NCBI GenBank assembly: GCA_902796775.1
Contig: CADBQK010000149.1
Span: 1 to 12,801 of the forward strand
Direction of reading: 5' to 3'
DNA length: 12,801 bases
DNA from: an uncultured Lachnospiraceae bacterium
GTDB taxonomy: Bacteria; Bacillota_A; Clostridia; Lachnospirales; Lachnospiraceae
A program made the translations under genes and the position numbers. Shown one piece after another: positions 1 through 6,548 of this stretch (positions are counted from its first letter, which is position 1; each line of letters opens with the position of its first letter). Under the pieces are notes generated by a model. It was given only the letters and a program-made list of their open reading frames with translations. It did no database searches and was not told where the DNA came from.

Positions 1-687
1 CTGGCCCGCAAGGCAAAATTCATGATCGTTTCCTATCCGCTCAATCCGGTCTGCGTTGCTGCTCCGGACAGCTTTTATGAAGAACTGATTGCATTTGCCG
101 AAAAGAACAATATCATCATTCTTCATGATAATGCATATTCGGATATCACATATACCGGCCGTCCGGGCCGTTCATTCCTTTCCTTTGATGGGGCCAGGGA
201 AGTAGGCGTAGAGTTTTATTCACTTTCAAAGTCCTACAATTACACCGGAGCACGGATGTCCTTTGCTGTCGGCAATGAAGCAATCGTGCAGAAATTTAAG
301 AGCGTCCGCTCCCAGATCGACTACGGGATCTTCTACCCGGTCCAGTATGGTGCAATCGCCGCCCTTACAGGTCCGCAGGACTCTGTCACCAGACAGTGTG
401 AGGAATATAACCGCAGAAATCATGCCCTTTCCGAGGGATTTACAAAGATCGGATGGAACGTTCCTCTCAGCGAAGGCACCATGTTTTCCTGGGCACCGAT
501 CCCGGAGAAATTTGCCAGCTCAGAAGATTTTGTCCTGCAGCTGATGGAAAAGTCCGGCCTGATCATCACGCCCGGCAGTGCTTTTGGCAGTCTGGGAGAG
601 GGCTTTGTACGTTTTGCACTGGTGCTTTCTCCCGAGAAGATCGCTGAGGCGATAGACGCCGTTGATCAGAGCGGTATCCTCAGATGA
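1..687 (+). CDS. Class I/II PLP-dependent aminotransferase, LL-diaminopimelate/alanine aminotransferase-like (5' end missing)
   Basis: The reading frame is open from base 1, so the gene starts before the window; 228 C-terminal residues are visible. They include the substrate/cofactor loop YPLNP, the HDNAYSDITY strand (Asp for the PLP pyridine nitrogen and Tyr), the Schiff-base lysine in SLSKSYNYTGAR (Lys codon at 229-231) and the C-terminal carboxylate-binding Arg in GEGFVRFAL (Arg codon at 610-612). The enzyme should transfer an amino group between an amino acid and a 2-oxo acid in the cytoplasm. The VGVEFYSLSKSYN-type segment is typical of the group annotated as LL-diaminopimelate aminotransferase (lysine/peptidoglycan precursor synthesis), but close relatives act on alanine or aspartate, so the substrate is not settled. 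It is followed after 79 bp by the greA-like gene, with no clear terminator between them. Confidence 0.9.
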   Translation: MARKAKFMIVSYPLNPVCVAAPDSFYEELIAFAEKNNIIILHDNAYSDITYTGRPGRSFLSFDGAREVGVEFYSLSKSYNYTGARMSFAVGNEAIVQKFKSVRSQIDYGIFYPVQYGAIAALTGPQDSVTRQCEEYNRRNHALSEGFTKIGWNVPLSEGTMFSWAPIPEKFASSEDFVLQLMEKSGLIITPGSAFGSLGEGFVRFALVLSPEKIAEAIDAVDQSGILR

Positions 688-766
688 TTATCAGGTATGC
701 ATATATGAGGGGACGATGGCACAGGCCGGCCGGTCCCTGCAATAAGCCAAAGGGAGTATTCAGAAG

Positions 767-1270
767 ATGTATGACGAATTGACAAAGGAAGATATCCGGA
801 AGATGAAGGAGGAGCTGCTGCACAGAAAGCGCGACGTCAGACAGGAAGTCGTCAAAGAGCTGCAGGCAGCGCGGGCTCTGGGGGATCTGAGCGAGAATTT
901 TGAGTATTATGCCGCAAAACGGGCAAATGGACAGAACAACAGCAGGATTAAATATCTGGAGAATATGATCCGGACTGCCAGGGTTATTGAGGACACCTCC
1001 GAAGAGGATACCGTAGGGATCAACGACCGGATCACCGTGGAATATCCGGAGGATGGTACGCAGGAAGTCTGGCGTATCGTTACGACCGTTCGTCAGAATG
1101 TGCTGGAAGGCCTGATCGGGCTCGACTCTCCGGCAGCAAAAGCACTGATGGGGAGGCGTACAGGAGAAACGGTAACGATCCGTGTCAGTGATTCTTTCAG
1201 TTATGAAGTAAAGATCGCCGGTATTGAGAAAAATGCCGATGAATCCGGCGACAGGCTTAACAGCTACTAG
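767..1270 (+). CDS. greA: Transcription elongation factor, GreA/GreB family
   Basis: A 167-residue protein, close to the usual ~158-165 for GreA. Gre factors enter the secondary channel of RNA polymerase and stimulate cleavage of backtracked transcripts. Residues 1-75 form the N-terminal coiled coil. Its tip carries G39-D-L-S-E-N44, with Asp40 and Glu43 at the positions of the acidic pair that coordinates the second catalytic Mg in GreA. Residues from about 87 match the FKBP-like C-terminal domain, including SPAAKALMG at 121-129. The start is supported by AGGGAG at 751-756, 10 nt before the ATG. The stretch after the tip (SENFEYYAAKRANG) resembles a clostridial subgroup that often occurs beside a second, canonical GreA, so this may not be the main greA. 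The gene ends just before a strong terminator. Confidence 0.92.
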   Translation: MYDELTKEDIRKMKEELLHRKRDVRQEVVKELQAARALGDLSENFEYYAAKRANGQNNSRIKYLENMIRTARVIEDTSEEDTVGINDRITVEYPEDGTQEVWRIVTTVRQNVLEGLIGLDSPAAKALMGRRTGETVTIRVSDSFSYEVKIAGIEKNADESGDRLNSY

Positions 1271-1315
1271 AAAGATCCGGTGACCAGGGCAGGGAATACT
1301 CTAGAGAAAAAAGCG

Positions 1316-1364
1316 AAAAAGCGAACGGCAGCCGTTACAAAACCGGCTGCCGTTCGCTTTTTTT
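1316..1364. terminator. Bidirectional intrinsic terminator between convergent genes
   Basis: A perfect 14-bp GC-rich inverted repeat (1321-1334 with 1344-1357, 9-nt loop) is flanked by A5 on the left and T7 on the right. This gives a T-run after the hairpin for + strand transcripts (1358-1364). On the - strand the hairpin is followed by T5, and by a further T6 from bases 1307-1312. It lies between the ends of the greA-like gene and the lipoprotein gene and should stop transcription from both. Confidence 0.93.
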
Positions 1365-1375
1365 GCTGGTTTACT

Positions 1376-2626
1376 TTATTTTGCCTGTGTTTCCGACTCG
1401 GCAGAAGTCTCTGCCTGAGAGCCGCTCTCTGCTGTTTCAGCTGTTTCCGGAGTGTTTTTCGGCTCAACGCCCTTGGCATTTTTCTCCAGGAACTCGATTA
1501 CTTCCTCATTCATCATGATCTGCTTCAGGTAGCGGTTCCCGTACTGGTTTTCCAGTGCCTCTGCGTTCTCAAAACCATACTGCTCCACATATTCCTGCAG
1601 TTTTTTCTGGTAGAAATCGTCTGTAATCTCAATGCCTTCCTGCCTGGCAATTGCAGCGATCACGAGCATATTGCCGGCTGAGTCTTTCCCATATGCCTCT
1701 GCTTCCTGGTTGAGATCTTCCGCAGTCTTTGCGTTTGTACCGAAAAAGCCGCCGTACTGGGCCAGGAACTCTTCCAGAGTAGTACCATAATAAGAAGCAT
1801 ACTGTTCATAATAACTGATGAAGGAATCCTTATACTGCTTGACCAGATCCTCCGGATACTCGAGGATTTCAGCATTTTCGACTGCTTCCCTGATCAGCTC
1901 TTCGCGGCGTGCCTCTTTGGCATTTGTCTCATTCTGGGTGGTCAGCTGATTACGGACATATTCTTTGTACTCATCTATAGTGGAAACATCTGTGATACCA
2001 AGTCCTGCCACAAATTCATCCGTAAGTTCGGGAACGATATTTTCACCTTCCACGTAATTGATCTTGACGGTAAATTCTGCATCTTTCCCGGCCAGATCTT
2101 TGTTGGAGTAGTCATCCGGGAATTTCAGATTCAGGACAACTTCCTCACCGGGCTTATGATCGATCAGGCCATCTTCAAAACCATCGATAAAGTTGCCCTT
2201 CCCGATTTCCAGTGCGTAATCCTTGCTGGAGCCTCCGTCAAACTCCTTTCCGTCCATCCTGCCGACAAAATCGATATTAACCGTGTCTCCTGTTTCGACT
2301 ACTTTATCTGTCAGTTGTTCCGGCTTAGCCTGCATATTCAGTGTATTCTGAATTTCTTCATTTACTGCTTCGTCCGAGACAGATGTGTCTGTGATCGTAT
2401 ACGGAAGACCTTTGTAATCTCCCAGTTTAACCAGCTTTTCCACATCATAATCGTAAGCGTAAGTCAGATTATTCATATCCTCGGATACTGCTTCAGTGGT
2501 TTCAGTAGTTTCACTCTCCGGCACTTGCGTCTCGGTTTCCGAGCTGGTATTCTTACCGCCGCAGCCTGCCAGGAGCAGGGAAAGACTAAGACAGAGCGCG
2601 CCTGCATATAGCCATTTTTTACTCAT
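1376..2626 (-). CDS. Secreted lipoprotein, FKBP-type peptidyl-prolyl isomerase related to trigger factor (lacks ribosome-binding domain)
   Basis: A 416-residue protein with a type II signal peptide: MSKK, a hydrophobic core, and a lipobox L19-A-G-C22. The mature protein should be lipid-anchored on the outer face of the membrane. A Ser/Thr/Glu-rich linker follows (about 26-50). From LGDYK (68-72) it runs parallel to trigger factor. The FKBP domain at about 113-192 includes GDTVNIDFVG, DGKEFDGG, GNFIDGFEDGL and the FPDDY loop. Next comes PELTDEF...IDEYKEYVRNQL, then the helical chaperone arms to about residue 390 and an acidic Ser/Thr/Glu/Ala-rich tail. The likely job is folding or proline isomerisation of exported proteins, analogous to PrsA; this is inferred. 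A ribosome binding site (AGAAGAGG on the - strand) lies 9 nt before the ATG. It appears monocistronic, with its own promoter and a shared terminator. Automatic annotation may call it trigger factor, but it has no GFRxGK ribosome-binding motif. Confidence 0.9.
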   Translation of the reverse strand: MSKKWLYAGALCLSLSLLLAGCGGKNTSSETETQVPESETTETTEAVSEDMNNLTYAYDYDVEKLVKLGDYKGLPYTITDTSVSDEAVNEEIQNTLNMQAKPEQLTDKVVETGDTVNIDFVGRMDGKEFDGGSSKDYALEIGKGNFIDGFEDGLIDHKPGEEVVLNLKFPDDYSNKDLAGKDAEFTVKINYVEGENIVPELTDEFVAGLGITDVSTIDEYKEYVRNQLTTQNETNAKEARREELIREAVENAEILEYPEDLVKQYKDSFISYYEQYASYYGTTLEEFLAQYGGFFGTNAKTAEDLNQEAEAYGKDSAGNMLVIAAIARQEGIEITDDFYQKKLQEYVEQYGFENAEALENQYGNRYLKQIMMNEEVIEFLEKNAKGVEPKNTPETAETAESGSQAETSAESETQAK

Positions 2627-2746
2627 TGTTATGAACCTCTTCTTTCATCTGCCGCTTCATCCTGCGGCCATTTTTTGTAGAAATACAATGCCTCATACTG
2701 TTTTGCATAAGGAAGCTTCAGACACTTCCCGATTACTGCATGTGTG

Positions 2747-2775
2747 ATTATAGCTTAATGCTCGTAAAAAGAAAA
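2747..2775 (-). promoter_or_regulatory. Candidate promoter of the lipoprotein gene
   Basis: On the - strand a perfect TATAAT -10 box (bases 2747-2752) lies about 120 nt before the lipoprotein start codon. At 17-bp spacing the -35 position (2770-2775) reads TTTTCT, a weak match to TTGACA, and the surroundings are A/T-rich. The leader would be roughly 110 nt long and contains a small 5-bp hairpin (2651-2668) shortly before the ribosome binding site. The call rests mainly on the -10 box and its position. Confidence 0.45.
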
Positions 2776-2824
2776 GTGTTTTCGTACAGTTCACAAAATA
2801 TTCATCTTGTATGGGACAGGAAGA

Positions 2825-2846
2825 AGTCAGGCGCTAAAGCCTGACT
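2825..2846 (-). terminator. Possible terminator hairpin after the YigZ-family gene
   Basis: A perfect 8-bp inverted repeat (2825-2832 with 2839-2846, 6-nt loop) begins 15 bp beyond the stop codon of the - strand YigZ-family gene. On that strand the hairpin is followed only by a mixed TCTTCC stretch, not a real T-run, so termination may be weak. The position between two same-strand genes, just upstream of the candidate lipoprotein promoter, supports the call. Confidence 0.45.
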
Positions 2847-2860
2847 ATATGTCTCTGCCC

Positions 2861-3538
2861 TCATACAGGAAAGAGAAGAACCTCATTCCCGGAAGCGGCA
2901 CCGTAACAGATTTCCGTTTCTGTAAGCACGATACTTCCCCCCGAAATCTCCGATGTCTGCTTCCTCAGCCAGGGCAGGTCAGCCTGGGGGACCAGAAGAT
3001 CCAGGATGACATCCTGTTCATACACCGTATCCACGGTCATGATCTGGCTGCCTGCCAGAAGGTTCTGCATTTTTCCGAGCAGAGCATAATCGATCCGTGT
3101 CTGTATCCTGGTACATAGTTTTTTTTCTATGATCCTTGATGCAGCAATACCCTCACGTACTGCTGAAGAATAAGCCCTGACCAGGCCTCCCGTACCCAGC
3201 AGCGTCCCTCCGAAATATCTGGTAACAACAGCAACCGTATTTTTCAGACCGGCCCCCATCAGAACGTCCAGCATCGGTTTGCCTGCCGTCTGTGCCGGCT
3301 CACCGTCATCACTGCAGCGAGACATTTCCGGACTTAGCCCTACACAGAACGCATGGCAGTTATGGCGTGCATCCCAGTATTCTTTGCGGATCTTTGCAAT
3401 ATATTCCTGCGCCGCCTCCTCTGAATCTGCCGGAGCAATATGCGCAATAAAACGAGACTTTTTCTCCACGATTTCGGCACTGCCTGTTCCGATCACAGTC
3501 CGGTATGCTGCGGGGAGCGGCTGTTTATTCGAGCTCAT
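2861..3538 (-). CDS. yigZ: YigZ / IMPACT family protein
   Basis: A 225-residue protein, slightly longer than the usual ~205-215. The IMPACT N-terminal domain is unmistakable: KKSRFIAH (26-33), HNCHA (59-63), DDGEPAQTAGKP (77-88) and VVTRYFGG...LGTGGLVRAY (104-123). Residues from about 140 form the smaller C-terminal DUF1949-type ferredoxin-like domain. The bacterial role is poorly known. The eukaryotic relative IMPACT regulates the kinase GCN2 during translation stress, and the family is generally thought to bind RNA or ribosome-related partners. The start is supported by AAAGGA on the - strand, 10 nt before the ATG. It is divergent from the penicillin-binding protein gene, and each gene has an extended -10 promoter in the shared 213-bp gap. 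Confidence 0.95.
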   Translation of the reverse strand: MSSNKQPLPAAYRTVIGTGSAEIVEKKSRFIAHIAPADSEEAAQEYIAKIRKEYWDARHNCHAFCVGLSPEMSRCSDDGEPAQTAGKPMLDVLMGAGLKNTVAVVTRYFGGTLLGTGGLVRAYSSAVREGIAASRIIEKKLCTRIQTRIDYALLGKMQNLLAGSQIMTVDTVYEQDVILDLLVPQADLPWLRKQTSEISGGSIVLTETEICYGAASGNEVLLFPV

Positions 3539-3586
3539 AGCTGTATGATCCTTTCGACTATTTCCGATGTTTTCTTTTACAGAAAT

Positions 3587-3595
3587 AGTATAACA
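3587..3595 (-). promoter_or_regulatory. Extended -10 promoter of the YigZ-family gene
   Basis: On the - strand the sequence reads TGTTATACT: a TATACT -10 box (bases 3587-3592) preceded by TG at the extended -10 position. It lies about 50 bp before the start codon. No good -35 box is seen, which is acceptable for extended -10 promoters. Confidence 0.55.
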
Positions 3596-3623
3596 CTTTT
3601 CTCTTTATTTTGCTTCCTATATT

Positions 3624-3632
3624 TGCTATAAT
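3624..3632 (+). promoter_or_regulatory. Extended -10 promoter of the class A PBP gene
   Basis: TGCTATAAT combines a consensus TATAAT (3627-3632) with the TGn extension. The -35 position at 17-bp spacing (3604-3609, TTTATT) is weak. Transcription would begin near 3639 and give a leader of about 110 nt. It stands 30-40 bp from the oppositely directed promoter of the YigZ-family gene, so the two polymerase footprints should overlap. Confidence 0.6.
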
Positions 3633-3735
3633 AAAGTTTCAAGTGGAACGGGGGAGTATCCTGTTCAGGACAGTTTCTTATTTAGATATAGCAGATTCAG
3701 GATAAAAAACAAAGACGGCATCATGCCGGACTTGT

Positions 3736-3741
3736 GGAGGG
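3736..3741 (+). promoter_or_regulatory. Shine-Dalgarno site that fixes the PBP start
   Basis: GGAGGG lies 10 nt before the ATG at 3752. An in-frame GTG at 3734 would give six more residues, but it overlaps this site and has no ribosome binding site of its own. The ATG at 3752 is therefore preferred. Confidence 0.8.
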
Positions 3742-3751
3742 AATTACATAT

Positions 3752-6277
3752 ATGGATTACAGTAGATTAAACACCAAGCTGACCAGGAAGCGGATACGCT
3801 CGGCCGGTGCGAAAGCAGAAAAAAAGATAGCATTTAATATCCTGCGTTTTCTGGTGATCGCCCTGATCATTGCCATGGCTGCCGGGATTTTTGCAGTTGT
3901 CGGCGGGTTCCATGGTGTGATCGACAGCGCACCGAAGATCTCCATTGATCATGTTATGCCGTCGAAGGTTAAGTCTGTTATGTATTACCCGGATGGTAAA
4001 CAGGCAATCGAGCTGGTGGGCCCGCAGTCTAACCGTACGATCATCTCCATTGACGAGCTGCCGGAGTATGTACCGGAGGCATTTCTGGCGATCGAAGATC
4101 AGCGTTTCTATGAACATAACGGGATCGATCCGAAAGGTATTATCAGAGCTCTCTTTGTAGGCATTGCCAGCCACGATTTTTCACAGGGTGCCAGTACCAT
4201 TACCCAGCAGCTGATCAAGCTGACCGTTTTCGGCGGCGGGGATGAGGAAAACCAGACCGAGCGTTTTAAGAGGAAATTCCAGGAATGGTATCTCTCGATC
4301 CAGCTGGAAAAGCAGATGACGAAAAATGAGATCCTGGAAGCCTATCTCAATACCATCAATCTGGGCCGCGGCGCCTACGGTATCGAAGAGGCAGCCCAGC
4401 GTTATTTTAATAAGAGCGCAAAGAAACTGACTGTCTCGGAATCTGCTGTACTGGCAGCTATCGCACAGGCTCCTACCAAGATCAATCCAATCGACGGGCA
4501 GGAGAGGAATGAAGCCCGCCGGAAGATCATTCTGAATAACATGCTGACTCTCGGTTATATCACACAAGAGCAGTATAACGAGGCTGAGAGCGACAAGATC
4601 TATAAACGGATCCGGAAGGTCAATGAGGATAAGCAAAGTGAAGAGGTGATCTACACCTGGTTTGAAGATGCCTGTATTGACCAGGTGATGCGCGATCTCC
4701 AGACCAAGCTCGGGTACACCAGAGATGAGGCTGCTTCTGCCATCTACAGCGGCGGTCTGCAGATCTACATGACCGAAGATACTCAGATCCAGGCGATCGT
4801 AGATAAGTACTATGCAAACAATGACAATTTCTCATCAAAGGAGTACTATCTTGACTGGGCTTTTTCCTATATCGACCAGAATGGGAACGAGTTTAATGTA
4901 GATGAGAACTCTCTGCAGGCATTCTACGGGGCTGCAAACTGTGATCTTCTTTATGCGAATGAAGAGCAGGCCCGGACGGCTGTAGATGACTATAAAAAGA
5001 GCCTGAATGTAAAGGAGGTCCTTGGGGAGACCCTGAAGCTGGTTGTACAGGCGCAGTCTTCCTTTGTGATCATGGACCAGCATAACGGACATGTACTGGC
5101 AATCAGCGGCGGCCGGGGAGCCAAGACAGAAAACCGAAGCTTTAACCGTGCTACACAAGCGCTGCGGCAGCCGGGTTCCGTCTTTAAGATCCTGGCAGTT
5201 TATGCCGCTGCGCTGGAAGAATGCGGGCAGTCGCTGGCTTCCACCAAGGAGGATGAGCCGTATACAACTCCTGACGGGTATGAGGTTTTTAATACTAACG
5301 CGAAATCCTATCAGGGTACAGTGACGATGCGTGAAGCGATCTACAATTCCATGAATGTAGTCACCGTTAAATGGATGGTGGAAAATGTCAGTACATCTCT
5401 GGCACTCCAGTATCTAAAAAGTTTTGGCATTACGACCATGGATGAGGTCAATGATAACTTTGCGCCGATCGCATTGGGCGGTATTTACAACGGTGTAAGC
5501 AACCTGGAAGTGACAGGCGCTTTTTCTGCAATCGCCAACGGCGGCATCTACACAGAGCCTATCTTCTATACAAGGATCCTGGATAAGGATGGCAATATCC
5601 TTCTGGAGAACGTTCCGGAGACACACCGTGTTATAAAGGACTCTACCGCCTGGCTGCTGACCAGCGCTATGGAGGATGTTGTGACCAAGGGAACCGGTAC
5701 AGCCGCAAAAATCAATAATTACGGCATTGCCGAGGCCGGCAAAACAGGAACGACCGAGTACTATACAGACCTCTGGTTTGCAGGCTTTACGCCATACTAC
5801 ACTGCTTCGATCTGGCTGGGATATGATAACAGCGTCTCCATGAGAGGAAGGATCAACTACAGCTACAACGAGCACAAAACACTGTGGCGCAATATTATGA
5901 ATGAAGTACTGGAAGGGAAAGAGGATGCGGATTTCAAGATGCCGGATTCTGTGCAGAAGGTGACGGTATGCAGCAAATCCGGACTGCTTCCATCCAGAGG
6001 GTGCCCGACATCGACAGAGTTCCTGGCCGAGGACAGTATTCCGACCGATTACTGTACAGATCACGAAGTGATTGCCGTGAAAATGTGCGGAAATTGTGAC
6101 AGAAGAGCTACATCCTATACGCCTGAGGAGTACCTGTATACAGCATATTTCTACTCTTATGACGAAATACCGGATGCCTGGTGTGAATGCGTATCGCCAG
6201 AGGAGTATTACGATAATCCCACTCAGGAAGAAGAGTACTATGACCAGCAGCTGTATAATGATTATAATGGCCAGTAA
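3752..6277 (+). CDS. Class A penicillin-binding protein (bifunctional glycosyltransferase/transpeptidase, PBP1a/PonA type)
   Basis: An 841-residue enzyme that polymerises lipid II into glycan strands and cross-links the stem peptides outside the membrane. Order: a basic cytoplasmic N-terminus, one membrane segment (about 33-52), then the GT51 domain with E115-D-Q-R-F (catalytic Glu115), G146-ASTITQQ and the RKFQEW...EILEAYLN..NLG region. After a linker of about 130 residues comes the transpeptidase domain with S476-V-F-K (acylated serine), S533-M-N and K664-T-G-T. All catalytic motifs are intact. The C-terminus has CSKSGLLPSRGC and a DYC..H motif common in class A PBPs, then CGNC (779-782) and CEC (811-813). 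It ends in a tail (788-841) in which 12 of 54 residues are Tyr, mixed with Asp and Glu. It appears monocistronic: its own promoter lies upstream and tig has a separate one. PonA/MrcA-type is a family-level call. Confidence 0.95.
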   Translation: MDYSRLNTKLTRKRIRSAGAKAEKKIAFNILRFLVIALIIAMAAGIFAVVGGFHGVIDSAPKISIDHVMPSKVKSVMYYPDGKQAIELVGPQSNRTIISIDELPEYVPEAFLAIEDQRFYEHNGIDPKGIIRALFVGIASHDFSQGASTITQQLIKLTVFGGGDEENQTERFKRKFQEWYLSIQLEKQMTKNEILEAYLNTINLGRGAYGIEEAAQRYFNKSAKKLTVSESAVLAAIAQAPTKINPIDGQERNEARRKIILNNMLTLGYITQEQYNEAESDKIYKRIRKVNEDKQSEEVIYTWFEDACIDQVMRDLQTKLGYTRDEAASAIYSGGLQIYMTEDTQIQAIVDKYYANNDNFSSKEYYLDWAFSYIDQNGNEFNVDENSLQAFYGAANCDLLYANEEQARTAVDDYKKSLNVKEVLGETLKLVVQAQSSFVIMDQHNGHVLAISGGRGAKTENRSFNRATQALRQPGSVFKILAVYAAALEECGQSLASTKEDEPYTTPDGYEVFNTNAKSYQGTVTMREAIYNSMNVVTVKWMVENVSTSLALQYLKSFGITTMDEVNDNFAPIALGGIYNGVSNLEVTGAFSAIANGGIYTEPIFYTRILDKDGNILLENVPETHRVIKDSTAWLLTSAMEDVVTKGTGTAAKINNYGIAEAGKTGTTEYYTDLWFAGFTPYYTASIWLGYDNSVSMRGRINYSYNEHKTLWRNIMNEVLEGKEDADFKMPDSVQKVTVCSKSGLLPSRGCPTSTEFLAEDSIPTDYCTDHEVIAVKMCGNCDRRATSYTPEEYLYTAYFYSYDEIPDAWCECVSPEEYYDNPTQEEEYYDQQLYNDYNGQ

Positions 6278-6301
6278 GATTTCGTATGAGAGCTTATAAG
6301 G

Positions 6302-6318
6302 GCTGCCGGGCCGGCAGC
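6302..6318 (+). terminator. GC-rich hairpin after the PBP gene (weak terminator candidate)
   Basis: Bases 6302-6309 and 6311-6318 are complementary; sterically, about 6 bp of GCTGCC/GGCAGC would pair around a 5-nt loop. It starts 25 bp after the PBP stop codon. No T-run follows, so it may only slow polymerase or protect the mRNA 3' end. No better terminator is seen between the PBP gene and the tig promoter. Confidence 0.3.
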
Positions 6319-6408
6319 AGCCGAAGGCATGCTGGTGATTTACAGCCGTATACAGGAAAAATACAGGCAATATTCAGACAAGATTTCAAAAAATCGCACT
6401 TCCAAGTA

Positions 6409-6437
6409 TTTACAACTTTAGGGCGATATAATATACT
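6409..6437 (+). promoter_or_regulatory. Promoter of the tig-clpP-clpX-lon operon
   Basis: TTTACA (6409-6414) and TATACT (6432-6437) are separated by exactly 17 bp, a near-consensus sigma-A promoter. An overlapping TATAAT sits at 6427-6432 without a matching -35. Transcription would start near 6444 and leave a leader of about 105 nt before tig. No other convincing promoter is seen before clpP, clpX, lon or ysxC. Confidence 0.7.
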
Positions 6438-6537
6438 AATCTAAGTTTGACCAAAAAAAGTTAAAGAAAAGACTGTCCTTTGCAAACGGACCGCAAATCG
6501 GCAAGCAGAGGCTTCTTTATCAAAAAAAAGCGACAAT

Positions 6538-6542
6538 GGAGG
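6538..6542 (+). promoter_or_regulatory. Shine-Dalgarno site that fixes the tig start
   Basis: GGAGG ends 6 nt before the ATG at 6549. The frame is open further upstream to a TTG at 6480, but that would place this site inside the gene and add 23 Lys/Arg-rich residues not found in trigger factors. Confidence 0.85.
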
Positions 6543-6548
6543 AATATC

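Noticed and set aside
710..737. Short inverted repeat GGGAC/GTCCC between the aminotransferase and greA-like genes
   Set aside because: Only 5 bp around an 18-nt loop and no T-run, so it is not supported as a terminator.
3659..3670. Small palindrome TCCTG-TT-CAGGA in the PBP leader
   Set aside because: A 5-bp repeat with a 2-nt centre is expected by chance in this length of sequence, and it matches no operator I recognise.
5414..6370. A 318-codon open frame on the - strand, antisense to the PBP gene
   Set aside because: It lies almost wholly across the PBP transpeptidase region, has no recognisable motifs, and its translation is rich in Cys, His and Arg as expected for the shadow of a real gene.
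6446..6452. CtsR operator before tig
   Set aside because: Only one heptad (TTTGACC) is present; the required second direct heptad at the correct spacing is missing. No CIRCE element for HrcA was seen either.
6278..6548. Riboswitch or small gene in the gap between the PBP gene and tig
   Set aside because: Apart from the hairpin, the promoter and the A-rich leader, I saw no conserved riboswitch core or convincing short gene with a ribosome binding site.
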